This document shows positions 24,429 to 33,286 of a stretch of 53,742 nt of DNA, in pieces. This DNA comes from Comamonadaceae bacterium. Lineage in GTDB: Bacteria > Pseudomonadota > Gammaproteobacteria > Burkholderiales > Burkholderiaceae_C. The position numbers and the translations under genes were made by a program. Where the stretch lies: NCBI GenBank assembly GCA_947452785.1, contig CANGDZ010000015.1:1-53742 (forward strand). The letters run 5' to 3'. The notes beneath the pieces are model-generated. The model did no database searches, was not told the DNA's origin, and saw nothing but the letters and a program-made list of their open reading frames with translations. Within the stretch, counting starts at the first letter, position 1. Every line of letters begins with the position of its first letter.

Positions 24429-25649
24429 ATGCTTTACCAAGCCTACCAGCTTCAATCCGACCTGATGTCTCCGCTGCGTTTGGCCGCCCAGCACGGGGCT
24501 GCAGCCTTGTGGATGGAACAAACCGAGCACAGCTGGCTGCGCAGCTTGTCGGCAGCGGGTGAGGTGTTCTCGCGCATGCGACTGACCCACACACGCCCCG
24601 ACTTTGAAATCACCGAGGTCAAAGTTCAAGGCCAGAGCGTGCCGGTCGTGGAAGAGAAAACCCTGAGCACGCCCTTTGGCACTCTGCTGCATTTTCGCAA
24701 AGTCCAACCCGCGGGCAGTGAAGTGCAGCCTGTTGTCCTGCTGGTCGCGCCGCTGTCTGGCCACTTTGCCACCTTGCTGCGTGAGACCGCGCGCACCCTG
24801 CTGCAAGACCACGATGTGTACATCACCGACTGGCACAACGCACGCGACATTCCACTGGCGCACGGCACATTTGGCCTCGATGAGTACATCGAACACATGA
24901 TGCAGTTCATAGCCGAGCTGGGTCCCAACACCCATGTGGTGGCGGTGTGCCAACCCTGCGTGGCGGCGCTGGCGGCCACCGCGCTGATGGCGCAAGACCA
25001 ACATCCGGCCCAACCGCGCAGCCTGACGTTGATGGCGGGCCCGGTGGACTGCCGCATCAACCCCACTGGCGTGAACGAGTTGGCGATCACCAAACCCATT
25101 GAATGGTTTGAGAAAAATCTGATCAGCCATGTGCCCCTGCCGCACGCCGGCTTCATGCGCCGCGTCTACCCGGGTTTTGTGCAGCTCTCAGCCTTCATGA
25201 GCATGAACATGGATCGCCACAAAAGCGCCTTTAAAAATATGTACCAACACCTGCTGGAAGGTGATTTACAGCAAGCCCACGCAGTTCAGACCTTTTACGA
25301 CGAGTACCTGGCCGTGAACGATTTGCACGCCGAGTTCTATTTGGAAACGGTGGAAAAAGTGTTTCAAACCTATGACCTGGCGCGAGGTGAGCTGGTGTAC
25401 AAAGGCCGCAAGGTGGACACGCACGCCATCCGAAAAACCGCGCTGATGACGGTGGAAGGCGAGCGTGATGATATTTGCGCCATCGGCCAAACCGTGGCTG
25501 CACACGACCTGTGCTCAGGCGTTCGCCCATCCATGAAAACCCACCATGTGCAAACCGGCGTGGGGCACTACGGCGTGTTCAGCGGCAGCAAGTGGAATCA
25601 ACAAATCTACCCGCGCGTGCGCGACATGATTCACCAGCACAGCCGCTGA
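24429..25649 (+). CDS. phaZ: Intracellular polyhydroxyalkanoate depolymerase
   Basis: A 406-residue cytoplasmic PHA/PHB depolymerase that mobilises storage granules to hydroxyacids. It starts MLYQAYQLQSDLMSPLRLAA. The lipase-like box is AVCQPCVAALAATALM, with the catalytic Cys at residue 177 in place of Ser, as in the Cupriavidus PhaZ1 type. VYITDWHNARDIPLAHGTFG, TLMAGPVDCRINPTGVNELA, SAFMSMNMDRHKSAFKNMYQ, LMTVEGERDDICAIGQTVAA and the His of VQTGVGHYGVFSGSKWNQQI are conserved. No signal peptide. It implies that the organism stores polyhydroxybutyrate. Confidence 0.94.
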   Translation: MLYQAYQLQSDLMSPLRLAAQHGAAALWMEQTEHSWLRSLSAAGEVFSRMRLTHTRPDFEITEVKVQGQSVPVVEEKTLSTPFGTLLHFRKVQPAGSEVQPVVLLVAPLSGHFATLLRETARTLLQDHDVYITDWHNARDIPLAHGTFGLDEYIEHMMQFIAELGPNTHVVAVCQPCVAALAATALMAQDQHPAQPRSLTLMAGPVDCRINPTGVNELAITKPIEWFEKNLISHVPLPHAGFMRRVYPGFVQLSAFMSMNMDRHKSAFKNMYQHLLEGDLQQAHAVQTFYDEYLAVNDLHAEFYLETVEKVFQTYDLARGELVYKGRKVDTHAIRKTALMTVEGERDDICAIGQTVAAHDLCSGVRPSMKTHHVQTGVGHYGVFSGSKWNQQIYPRVRDMIHQHSR

Positions 25650-25685
25650 GCGACGGGCGAAGCTGCCACCCGCGCAATGGGCATT

Positions 25686-26063
25686 TCAGACGATCTTGCA
25701 GGGGATCAATGCATCTTCATTGAAGCCGTAGACCGCGCACAAGCGATGGTAGCCATCGGCAATGATGACTTTGCCCAACTCCGGCGCACTCACCAAAAGC
25801 AAAGGCGACAAGGGCGTGCCTTTGACTATTTTTTGACGATCTTTCTCGACGTGCAAATTGCTCACGCCCAACAACGAAAGTCCAGAGGCTCGAAAGATGT
25901 CTTTGGCCTTGAACTGGCTAACTTTGGCTTTGCGTAAAGAAGCCACCACTTTGGGCACTTTTTTGGGCACCGTGGTGAGCAAGAGGTAAGACGCGGCAGC
26001 GGGATAGTCTTTTTCTTCAGGCAGAACAAGCCAAAGAGGTTGAATGTTTTTTTTGGAGGGCAT
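25686..26063 (-). CDS. ParB/sulfiredoxin-like protein of unknown function
   Basis: A 125-residue protein. The C-terminal part, NLHVEKDRQKIVKGTPLSPL, then GKVIIADGYHRLCAVYGFNE and IPCKIV, has the ParB-nuclease/sulfiredoxin-like core with the I-A-D-G-Y/N-H-R-x-x-A pattern; the Asp-Gly-x-His-Arg box is where these folds bind nucleotide. The N-terminal half (residues 1-70) is a Lys-rich helical region. It is second in a two-gene operon, 12 bases after the 89-residue gene. Function unknown; a ParB-fold hydrolase or CTPase-like role is inferred only from the motif. Confidence 0.72.
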   Translation of the reverse strand: MPSKKNIQPLWLVLPEEKDYPAAASYLLLTTVPKKVPKVVASLRKAKVSQFKAKDIFRASGLSLLGVSNLHVEKDRQKIVKGTPLSPLLLVSAPELGKVIIADGYHRLCAVYGFNEDALIPCKIV

Positions 26064-26075
26064 GGTTTTTCCTGT

Positions 26076-26345
26076 TCAGGCTTTCAATTTCATTTCATCG
26101 TAAGGCACTGGCGTTGACCGTGAAAAATTAAACAACTTGGCATGCCCAAAATAATATCGATCAAGTCGCCAATCACTGAGGATGACCATGGCGATGTCAA
26201 AATCATTTTCACTCAGGGTGTACAGATCGTTCAAAACGAATGATTGCTCACGCTCGAGAGAAACAATCAAATCCGACAGCACCTTGTTCTCAGGACTGAA
26301 AGGGTCCCGTGTAATGCGTTCGGCAACTTGCTTGATGGTTCGCAT
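26076..26345 (-). CDS. Unrecognised protein, 89 residues, partner of ParB-like gene
   Basis: Starts MRTIKQVAERITRDPFSPEN with AGGGGA just upstream of ATG 26345. It is acidic-helical, without Cys or membrane segments; FVLNDLYTLSENDFDIAMVI and LDRYYFGHAKLFNFSRS are its main features. I do not recognise a family. It directly precedes the ParB/sulfiredoxin-like gene with a 12-base gap. The pair is lower in GC than neighbouring genes, which may suggest acquisition. A two-component toxin-antitoxin or regulatory pair is possible but unproven. Confidence 0.65.
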   Translation of the reverse strand: MRTIKQVAERITRDPFSPENKVLSDLIVSLEREQSFVLNDLYTLSENDFDIAMVILSDWRLDRYYFGHAKLFNFSRSTPVPYDEMKLKA

Positions 26346-26510
26346 AGGGTCCCCTGTGTCAACGGTTGAGATGGCTCGCAATTCAATGGGTTGTCGCCTA
26401 GACCTAGATAAATTATTTGGCTCTGTCCCGTTGCAAGTCCGTGCGTTGGACCTCATAAAAGATATGCGTCGCTTTGCTTACTTTGCATCAAGCCCATTCA
26501 TCCAGGCGTC

Positions 26511-26963
26511 ATGCCGCAGTCCTATAATTCGAAAGTGACTTCCTCCACCCCCTTTCGCCGCTTGAATCTTGGGCTCATCAGCCTGCTGATGGGCTTGTTG
26601 GCGCTCGGGCCTTTTCTCCATGCGCATTACGGTGCGTCACTGGCTTCAGGTTTTCACGTCAACGGCTTGCAAGCGGTGGCGGTGGCGCAAGTCTCCGTCA
26701 TAGCCTGCGACGGCCCCATGCTGTCGCCCCCCACCGAACAAGAATCACCCGCCGTGGGCGTGGTCACTTCGCTGCCGCGCTTTGAGGCCGATACTTTTTC
26801 GGCCGACACCACACCGGTACTGCTGCTGAGCTTTCTGATTCAAAGCGTGACTCTGCGCTTGTCCAACACCTGGCCTTGGACGCCGGCAGCGCCGCCAGGC
26901 ATCGCCCGCATTTTTCAAGCGGGATTCCCACCCCCCGCGCACGCGCCGCCTACGGCTCTTTGA
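26511..26963 (+). CDS. Putative exported or membrane-anchored protein upstream of RND efflux
   Basis: A 150-residue protein with an N-terminal hydrophobic segment (LGLISLLMGLLALGPFLHAH) that could be a signal peptide or anchor, followed by a periplasmic-type region with one Cys (VIACDGPMLSPP). Near its C-terminus VLLLSFLIQSVTLRLSNTWP is a second hydrophobic stretch, then a Pro/Ala-rich tail. I do not recognise a family. It lies 84 bases before the RND adaptor gene and is probably part of that operon. ATG 26511 has TATAAT (26523-26528) inside the first codons, so the real start may be GTG 26535. Confidence 0.6.
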   Translation: MPQSYNSKVTSSTPFRRLNLGLISLLMGLLALGPFLHAHYGASLASGFHVNGLQAVAVAQVSVIACDGPMLSPPTEQESPAVGVVTSLPRFEADTFSADTTPVLLLSFLIQSVTLRLSNTWPWTPAAPPGIARIFQAGFPPPAHAPPTAL

Positions 26964-26971
26964 CATTGGAG

Positions 26972-26989
26972 TGACTTGCTAGCAAGTCA
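26972..26989. promoter_or_regulatory. 18-base perfect palindrome upstream of the RND adaptor gene
   Basis: TGACTTGCTAGCAAGTCA is self-complementary, in the gap between the exported-protein gene and the adaptor gene. It could bind a dimeric regulator or form an RNA hairpin. Confidence 0.5.
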
Positions 26990-26995
26990 TCATGG

Positions 26996-27019
26996 CTGAG
27001 CGGCACCTGTATCGCTCAG
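26996..27019 (+). other. Second stem-loop in the RND leader
   Basis: CTGAGCG (26996-27002) pairs with CGCTCAG (27013-27019) around a 10-base loop. No T-run follows, so it is not a simple terminator. It follows the palindrome at 26972 by six bases. Confidence 0.45.
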
Positions 27020-27047
27020 TTTGTTCAAGAGTTCATAGGAGTTGGCC

Positions 27048-28226
27048 ATGGCCACACATCACAAAGTTCAATTGCCTGCGGCCTGCTGCGCCGCCTTGGC
27101 CGCCGGCGTTTTCGCTTTCAGCTTGAGCTTCAACGCCAGCGCCCAAACGGCCGCGCCGAACCGGGCCTTGGCCTTGGACGCCAAACAACAAGCCGCCTTG
27201 GGCATTCGCATTGCGCAGGTCCTGCCCGCCCAGGTTGGCCAGTTGCTGGCCAGTGCCACGGTGACCACGCCGCCCGGCAAAGACATCACCATCACCGCGC
27301 CCTATGCCGGCCAGCTTTCCAGCGTGCTGGTGGGCTTAGGCGACACGGTGCGCATCGGCACGGCCTTGGGTCAGTTCACCAGCCCCATGGTGGGCGAGGC
27401 CCGGCGCCAATGGCGTGAGGTCAGTTTGGAAGCGCAAAACAGCCACGCCGCTGTGCAGCGCGACCAGGCTTTGTTTGACGAAGGCATCATCCCTGCCGTG
27501 CGCTTGCAGCTGAGCCGCAACAAAGACGAAGCCGCCAAAGCCGCCGTGCAGTCGCGCGCAGCCGAGCTGAACGCCTCGGGTTTGCGCTTTGACGGCCCGG
27601 GGAGCGGGAGCAGCGCAAGCAACAGCAGCGCCAACAGTTACGGCAGCGGCTACGCCACCGGCGTGATGCAGTCGCCCATTAGCGGCGTGGTGGTGGATGC
27701 GTTCACCTCGGTCGGTCAACGCGTTGAAGCGGGCACGGTGCTGTTCAAGCTGGCCGACACGCGCGAGCTGCAACTGGACATTCAACTCTCAGGCGACAAG
27801 GCCGCGCGCTTGAAGGTGGGCGATGCGGTAAGCATCCCTGCCCGCAACGCGCAGGCGCAAATCACCGGCGTGAGCCGTGCGCTGGACGCGGGCCAATCGG
27901 CCAAAGCCCGCGCCAAAGTCACGCAGCGCGGCAGCTTGCAGATCGGAGAATCCGTGTCAATCCAATTGCAACCCGGCCTGGCCGCCACCGATTCAAACGG
28001 CAAGGCCACAGGCCCGGTCTGGACGGTGCCCTCTCGCGCACTGAGCCAATGGCAAGGTCAGCCGATGGTGTTTGTGGCCAGCGCCACTGGCTTTACCGCA
28101 GAGCGCGTGCGCATTCTGTCTTCCAATGACGATATCTCGGTCATCGAAGCTGCACTGCCCGTCACGCCCAAAGTGGCCATCACCGGCATCGCCTCGCTGC
28201 GCGCCCTGTTGCAAAAGGACGAGTGA
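27048..28226 (+). CDS. RND efflux periplasmic adaptor subunit (heavy-metal type)
   Basis: A 392-residue membrane fusion protein with a signal peptide (PAACCAALAAGVFAFSLSFN, cleavage near ASA before QTAAPNRALAL). The barrel-sandwich lipoyl halves are ITITAPYAGQLSSVLVGLGD and VMQSPISGVVVDAFTSVGQR; the coiled-coil hairpin lies between, including EVSLEAQNSHAAVQRDQALF, and the beta-barrel domain contains LQLDIQLSGDKAARLKVGDA. ATG 27048 has AGGAG six bases upstream; an in-frame TTG at 27042 is less likely. It links the inner-membrane pump to the outer-membrane channel. The stop overlaps the pump start (TGATG). Confidence 0.9.
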   Translation: MATHHKVQLPAACCAALAAGVFAFSLSFNASAQTAAPNRALALDAKQQAALGIRIAQVLPAQVGQLLASATVTTPPGKDITITAPYAGQLSSVLVGLGDTVRIGTALGQFTSPMVGEARRQWREVSLEAQNSHAAVQRDQALFDEGIIPAVRLQLSRNKDEAAKAAVQSRAAELNASGLRFDGPGSGSSASNSSANSYGSGYATGVMQSPISGVVVDAFTSVGQRVEAGTVLFKLADTRELQLDIQLSGDKAARLKVGDAVSIPARNAQAQITGVSRALDAGQSAKARAKVTQRGSLQIGESVSIQLQPGLAATDSNGKATGPVWTVPSRALSQWQGQPMVFVASATGFTAERVRILSSNDDISVIEAALPVTPKVAITGIASLRALLQKDE

Positions 28227-31200
28227 TGTTTGAACAACTGATTCGCTTGGGGCTGCGCTACCGCAACCTCACGCTGGGCTTTGCTGTGGCCCTGATGCTG
28301 GCCGGCATGCACGCCTGGCTGAACCTGCCCATCGATGCCTTTCCCGACATCTCGCCGACGCAGGCCAAAGTCATTTTGAAAATTCCGGGCATGACCCCTG
28401 AAGAGGTCGAGCAGCGGGTGGTCAAGCCCATCGAGCAAGAGCTCTTGAGCATCCCCAACAAACGGGTGGTGCGCTCCATTTCCAAATACGGCATTGCCGA
28501 CATCACCATCGACTTTGACGAAGGCGTGGACCTGTACTGGGCGCGACAGCAAGTCACCGAGCGGCTGGCCGGCGTGCTACGCGACTTGCCCGCAGGCGTG
28601 GCCGGCGGCTTGGCGCCCATCACCACCCCGCTGTCAGAGATCTACATGTTCACGCTCGAAGGCGAGGCTTTCAGCTTGGCCGAAAAACGCCGCGTGCTGG
28701 ACTGGGTGATCCGTCCCGAGCTGCGCACCATACCCGGTGTGGCCGAGGTCAATTCGCTGGGCGGCGACGTGCAAACCTTTGAGGTGATCCCCAACACCGC
28801 CCGCATGGCGGCCATGGGCGTGGCGCTGAACGATTTGCGCCAAGCCCTGCTCAGCAACAATAGCAACGACGGTGCAGGCCGCTTGACCGCGGGCGAAGAA
28901 GCGCTGGTGGTGCGTGTGGAAGGCGCAGTCAAAACGCTGGACGATCTGCGCGCCATTCGCCTGCCCACCGCCAAAGGGACTGAGAAAGTGTTGCTTGACG
29001 ATGTGGCCGTGGTGCGCCATGGCGCTTTGACGCGCTACGGCGCGGTGACCAAAGACGGTCAGGGCGAAGCGGTGGAAGGCTTGGTACTGGGCATGCGCGG
29101 CGTAAACGCACGTGACTTGGTTGAGGCGGTGGGACTGAAACTGCAAGAGGTGCAAAGTCGCTTACCGACCGGCATGACCGTGAAAACCTTTTACAACCGA
29201 GGCGAGCTGGTCACCCGCGCCGCCGACACGGTGATCAAAGCCTTGATCGAAGCCTCGGTCTTGGTCTGCGTGATCTTGTATGTGTTCTTGGGCGGTGTGC
29301 GCGCCGCGCTGGTGGTGGCGGTGTCCCTGCCCTTGTCGCTCTTGGCCACTTTTTTGCTGATGCGCGCCTTTGGCATTACCGCCAACTTGATGAGCCTGGG
29401 CGGCTTGGCTATTGCACTGGGCATGCTGGTGGACGCCTCGGTGGTGGTGGTGGAAAACATTGAAACCGCATTTGCCACCACTCAAGAAAAACACCCGCAA
29501 GGCCACGGTTTGTCTAAAACCGAAATCCTGCTCGCCGCCGTGCGCCAGGTGGTCAAGCCCGTGGTCGCGGGCGTGCTGATCATTGGCGTGGTGTTTTTGC
29601 CTTTGCTGAGCCTGCAAGGGCTGGAGGGCAAGCTGTTCGCCCCGGTGGCCATCACCATCATCATGGCGCTGGCGTCGTCACTGCTGATCGCCTTTACCGT
29701 GGTGCCCGCGCTGGCCTCCCTACTGCTGCAAGAAACCGGGGCACACGAGCCGGTGTTGATGCAAAAAATACATCGCGGCTATGTCGCACTGCGCGACCGC
29801 GTTTGGCGCCAACCGCGCTGGTTGTATGGCGCCTCGGTCTTGTCGTTGGTGCTGGCTGCTGGCCTGTACACACAGGTGGGCAAAACCTTCATGCCGACGC
29901 TGGACGAAGGCGATGTGCTGGTGCAGCTGCAAAAACTGCCCTCTATTTCGCTGGAGACCGCCATGGAAATTGACACCCGGGTGCAGCAGGCGATTTTGAA
30001 AGATGTGCCCGAGGTGCTGTCCATCGTGGCGCGCGCGGGCTCGGACGAATTGGGTCTAGACCCCATGGGCCTGAACGAGACCGATACCTTTTTGGTACTC
30101 AAACCCAAGAGCGAATGGCGCGGCAGCAAGGACGACATCATTGCCCAGTTGCGCGACATCTTGGAGGGCTTCCCCGGTCTGGTCTATGGCTTCACGCAAC
30201 CGATTGAAATGCGCGTTTCTGAAATGCTGACCGGCACCCGCGGCGATGTGGCGATTAAGGTGTTTGGCACCGACCTGGCCGGCATCAACGCGGCGGCGCA
30301 AAAAATTGCCCAAGCCGTGCGCGGCATCGAAGGCGCAGCCGAAGTGATTGCCCCCAAGGCCGAGGGCTTGCAGTACCTGAGCGTGGCCATCAACCGCCAT
30401 GCCGCAGGCCAAGCGGGCTTCAGCATCGAGGCCTTGCAGCAAAACCTGAAAACACAGGTCGAAGGCGAAAGCCTGGGCGTGGTGCTGCAAGACGGCATCC
30501 GCACCCCTCTCACGCTCAAGGGCAACGAGGCCCTGCGCAACAGTCCCGAGGCCTTCAAGAACCTGACCCTGTCGGCGCCCGATGGCCGGGCCTGGAGCGC
30601 CAGTGCACTGGCGAACATCCAACTGGTGGACGGGCCGATTCGCATTGACCACGAGCAAAGTGCGCGCTTCACCAGTATCCAGGCTTCGGTGAATGGCCGC
30701 GACCTGACCGGCTTTGTGCAAGACGCGCAAAAAGCCGTGACCGCGCTGAATTTGCCGCGCGAGATCAAGGTGGTTTGGGGCGGGCAGTTTGAAAACCAGC
30801 AACGCGCCGCAGCCCGCTTAGGCTTGGTGATTCCGGCTGCGCTGATTTTGATCTTTGTGATCTTGATGCTCACCTTCGGCTCGGCCAGCCAAGCCAGCAT
30901 CATCTTTGTCAACATCCCGTTCGCTTTGGTGGGCGGGGTCGTGGCGCTGGCCTTGTCGGGCGAGTACCTATCAGTGCCCGCCTCGGTGGGCTTTATTGCG
31001 CTCTTGGGCATTGCGGTGCTCAACGGCGTGGTCATGGTGACCCACTTCAACGAACGACTGCAAGACGGCGAGGCCATGGCCACCGTGGTGCGCCTGGGCA
31101 CCGAACGGCGTTTGCGCCCGGTGCTCATGACGGCGGTAATCACCGCCCTGGGCATGATCCCCTTGCTGTTTGCCACCGGGCCGGGCTCGGAGATTCAGCG

Positions 31201-31315
31201 TCCCTTGGCCATCGTGGTCACCGGGGGGTTGTTCAGCTCTACCCTGCTCACCTTGCTGTTGCTGCCGAAAATTTTCGAGCGTTTTGGCGCAGCCTCCACA
31301 GGAGAAAAGTCATGA
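28226..31315 (+). CDS. RND heavy-metal efflux pump, CusA/CzcA family
   Basis: A 1029-residue proton-driven inner-membrane transporter of the HME-RND family, with 12 helices and two large periplasmic loops. It begins MFEQLIRLGLRYRNLTLGFA. INLPIDAFPDISPTQAKVI-type DISP motif is present, as is ARQQVTERLAGVLRDLP. The fourth-helix segment is LAIALGMLVDASVVVVENIE: the proton-relay Asp and Glu are present, but the DFG motif of CzcA is replaced by ALG, closer to the CusA-type branch. The C-terminal half shows TFMPTLDEGDVLVQLQKLPS. Substrate is uncertain (copper/silver or divalent metal). It sits between adaptor and outer-membrane channel genes. Confidence 0.92.
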   Translation: MFEQLIRLGLRYRNLTLGFAVALMLAGMHAWLNLPIDAFPDISPTQAKVILKIPGMTPEEVEQRVVKPIEQELLSIPNKRVVRSISKYGIADITIDFDEGVDLYWARQQVTERLAGVLRDLPAGVAGGLAPITTPLSEIYMFTLEGEAFSLAEKRRVLDWVIRPELRTIPGVAEVNSLGGDVQTFEVIPNTARMAAMGVALNDLRQALLSNNSNDGAGRLTAGEEALVVRVEGAVKTLDDLRAIRLPTAKGTEKVLLDDVAVVRHGALTRYGAVTKDGQGEAVEGLVLGMRGVNARDLVEAVGLKLQEVQSRLPTGMTVKTFYNRGELVTRAADTVIKALIEASVLVCVILYVFLGGVRAALVVAVSLPLSLLATFLLMRAFGITANLMSLGGLAIALGMLVDASVVVVENIETAFATTQEKHPQGHGLSKTEILLAAVRQVVKPVVAGVLIIGVVFLPLLSLQGLEGKLFAPVAITIIMALASSLLIAFTVVPALASLLLQETGAHEPVLMQKIHRGYVALRDRVWRQPRWLYGASVLSLVLAAGLYTQVGKTFMPTLDEGDVLVQLQKLPSISLETAMEIDTRVQQAILKDVPEVLSIVARAGSDELGLDPMGLNETDTFLVLKPKSEWRGSKDDIIAQLRDILEGFPGLVYGFTQPIEMRVSEMLTGTRGDVAIKVFGTDLAGINAAAQKIAQAVRGIEGAAEVIAPKAEGLQYLSVAINRHAAGQAGFSIEALQQNLKTQVEGESLGVVLQDGIRTPLTLKGNEALRNSPEAFKNLTLSAPDGRAWSASALANIQLVDGPIRIDHEQSARFTSIQASVNGRDLTGFVQDAQKAVTALNLPREIKVVWGGQFENQQRAAARLGLVIPAALILIFVILMLTFGSASQASIIFVNIPFALVGGVVALALSGEYLSVPASVGFIALLGIAVLNGVVMVTHFNERLQDGEAMATVVRLGTERRLRPVLMTAVITALGMIPLLFATGPGSEIQRPLAIVVTGGLFSSTLLTLLLLPKIFERFGAASTGEKS

Positions 31316-32577
31316 AAGCACACACCCTGTTGAACGGCTGGGTCCTGCTGGGCCTTCTGAGCCTGCTGACCCTGCCGTCTCTGGCCGCGCCCAATTCCCA
31401 GGCCTATTTACCGGCAGAGGCGGTCGTCAAAGAAGCGCTCCTGGCCAGCCCCGGCATTCAAAGCGCGCGCGCGCAAAAAGAAGCCTTGAACCTGCGTGCA
31501 CAGACCTTGCGCACCGGCAGCGCCGAATTCACGCTGCGCGCCAACTTGCAGCAGCGCCGAATACCCGCCAGTCAAGAGCGCTTGAATGAACACACCCTCA
31601 GTTTGGAGCGCCCGGTGCGGCTGTGGGGCAAGTCCGCGGTGGACGGCCAACTGTCTGACAAGACCCAGGCCCTGGCCGAGGTGGCGTTCAACGACGCCAT
31701 GCACGAGGCCAGCCGCGAATTGATGAAGCTGTGGTTTACCCAAGTCCACGCCGCCTTGGCCGAGCGCCATGCGCAGCAGCAAGTGAGCTCGGCAGCGCAG
31801 ATTCACCAGTTGGCGCAAGCGCGCTTCAAACAAGGCGAGATTGCGCGCATGGATTTAGAGCTGTCTCAAGCCGAGGTGCAACGCGCCCAAGCGGCGCAGC
31901 AAATCGCCCAAGCCGAACTGGCCAACGCGGCCACGGCCTTGATCGGCCGCTACCCCGGTCTGCCCTTGTCCAGCTCGCAGCGGACCATCCAAGCGCAAGA
32001 GATGGGTGACTTTTCCGAATCGCAAGCCACCTTGAAGCAATTGTTTTTAAAAGAGAACCACGAGCTCAATATGCTGCGCATCGAAGCCGAGCGCCTGCAA
32101 CTGTGGGCCGAGCGCGCCCGGCTCGATCGCCTGCCCGACCCCACGGTCGGCGTCTACAGCGCGCGCGACCGTGGCGGCGCAGAGCAGGTCACAGGCTTGA
32201 GCCTGTCCATGCCGCTGTCGGGCTCGGTGCGGCAAAACGCAGCGCAAGCCACGCTGGCCGACGCGCAAGCCGCAGCCGACAAGGTGCGGCGCTTGCAGCA
32301 GCAACTCAGCGCCGAATTCGATCAGTGGTGGACCGGGTTTCACAGCAAGCGCGCCGCCTCTGCCCAGTTGCAACTTGCGGCTGACACGCAAACCCGCGCC
32401 GCCGACAAATCGCGCAAAGCCTATGCCTTGGGGGAACACAGTCTGTTTGAAATGCTGATGATTGCCCGCACGGCGCAAGAGCAGCAGTTTGCGGCCTCGC
32501 GCTTGCAGTTGGAGATGCTGGAAAGTTTGGCGCTGTTGCAGTTGGAACTACATCAGATTTGGGATTTTGATATGTAA
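31312..32577 (+). CDS. TolC-family outer-membrane efflux channel
   Basis: A 421-residue outer-membrane efflux protein with a signal peptide (LLSLLTLPSLAAP). Helical regions repeated in TolC family members are visible: PAEAVVKEALLASPGIQSAR near the N-terminus, and ASRELMKLWFTQVHAALAER, QARFKQGEIARMDLELSQAE and AQAAADKVRRLQQQLSAEFD, with the later KSRKAYALGEHSLFEMLMIA as the second repeat. It forms the exit duct for the RND pump. The start ATG overlaps the pump stop in ATGA. A strong terminator follows directly. Confidence 0.9.
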   Translation: MKAHTLLNGWVLLGLLSLLTLPSLAAPNSQAYLPAEAVVKEALLASPGIQSARAQKEALNLRAQTLRTGSAEFTLRANLQQRRIPASQERLNEHTLSLERPVRLWGKSAVDGQLSDKTQALAEVAFNDAMHEASRELMKLWFTQVHAALAERHAQQQVSSAAQIHQLAQARFKQGEIARMDLELSQAEVQRAQAAQQIAQAELANAATALIGRYPGLPLSSSQRTIQAQEMGDFSESQATLKQLFLKENHELNMLRIEAERLQLWAERARLDRLPDPTVGVYSARDRGGAEQVTGLSLSMPLSGSVRQNAAQATLADAQAAADKVRRLQQQLSAEFDQWWTGFHSKRAASAQLQLAADTQTRAADKSRKAYALGEHSLFEMLMIARTAQEQQFAASRLQLEMLESLALLQLELHQIWDFDM

Positions 32578-32579
32578 AA

Positions 32580-32608
32580 AAAACCGCAGGGTCTCAACCT
32601 GCGGTTTT
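32580..32608 (+). terminator. Terminator of the RND efflux operon
   Basis: AAAACCGCAGG (32580-32590) pairs with CCTGCGGTTTT (32598-32608), an 11-base perfect stem with a 7-base loop, A-run before and T-run after; it starts three bases after the stop and also serves the convergent CBS gene. Confidence 0.92.
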
Positions 32609-32658
32609 CAATTGGCGCACAAGTTGCGCAAGGCGGCCGTACCGGGTCAGCCCGAGCT

Positions 32659-33120
32659 TCATGAGGCTTTGTGCTCAGCACTCTCTTCGCTGGGCCAATC
32701 ACGGATATAGGCCTTGAGCATCTTGTTCTCAAAATTCTGGCTGTCCACCACGGCTTTGGCCACGTCGTACAAACTGATCACCCCCATCAGCATGCGCTTG
32801 TCCATCACGGGCATGTAGCGCGCATGGCGGTCCAGCATCATGCGGCGCACTTCGTCCAGGTCGGTCTCGCTGGTGCAGGTCATGGGGTGGTCGTCCATGG
32901 CCGCGCGCACGGTGGTGCCGCCGACACTACCGCCGTTTTTGACAATCGCCAAGATCACTTCCCGAAAAGTCAGCATGCCGACCAAATCGCCGCTTTCTAT
33001 CACCACCAAAGAACCGATGTCTTTGCCGGACATGATGTCCACCGCGTCTGACAAAGGCTGTGACGGGGTGACGGAATACAAAACGGTCCCTTTGACGCGA
33101 AGGATGTCACTGACTTTCAT
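32659..33120 (-). CDS. CBS-domain protein
   Basis: A 153-residue protein made of two CBS motifs: first ILRVKGTVLYSVTPSQPLSD with DIGSLVVIESGDLVGMLTFR, second VRAAMDDHPMTCTSETDLDE with RHARYMPVMDKRMLMGVISL. Tandem CBS modules bind adenosine ligands such as AMP, ATP or SAM and regulate partner proteins; a stand-alone protein like this has no visible partner here. ATG 33120 is chosen because GGAG precedes it. A hairpin lies in the leader (33150-33170). The gene converges on the efflux operon terminator. Confidence 0.9.
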   Translation of the reverse strand: MKVSDILRVKGTVLYSVTPSQPLSDAVDIMSGKDIGSLVVIESGDLVGMLTFREVILAIVKNGGSVGGTTVRAAMDDHPMTCTSETDLDEVRRMMLDRHARYMPVMDKRMLMGVISLYDVAKAVVDSQNFENKMLKAYIRDWPSEESAEHKAS

Positions 33121-33149
33121 GGTGGTCTCCCAGATATGTGAATAAATGA

Positions 33150-33170
33150 CAAACAGCCCACCGCTGTTTG
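33150..33170 (-). other. Leader hairpin upstream of the CBS gene
   Basis: CAAACAGC (33150-33157) pairs with GCTGTTTG (33163-33170) around a CCACC loop, 30 bases before the CBS start codon. No T-run follows on the minus strand. It may be a regulator site or mRNA structure. Confidence 0.4.
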
Positions 33171-33286
33171 CGTTCAAACAATATAGCCCATAAAGCCGGC
33201 ATTCGGCGGGCTGAAATGTCTTTTGCGCGCCAGGCAAACCCTCGCTTTGGGTCCACAATGGAATTCAAATTTTCAGGAGACGACCC

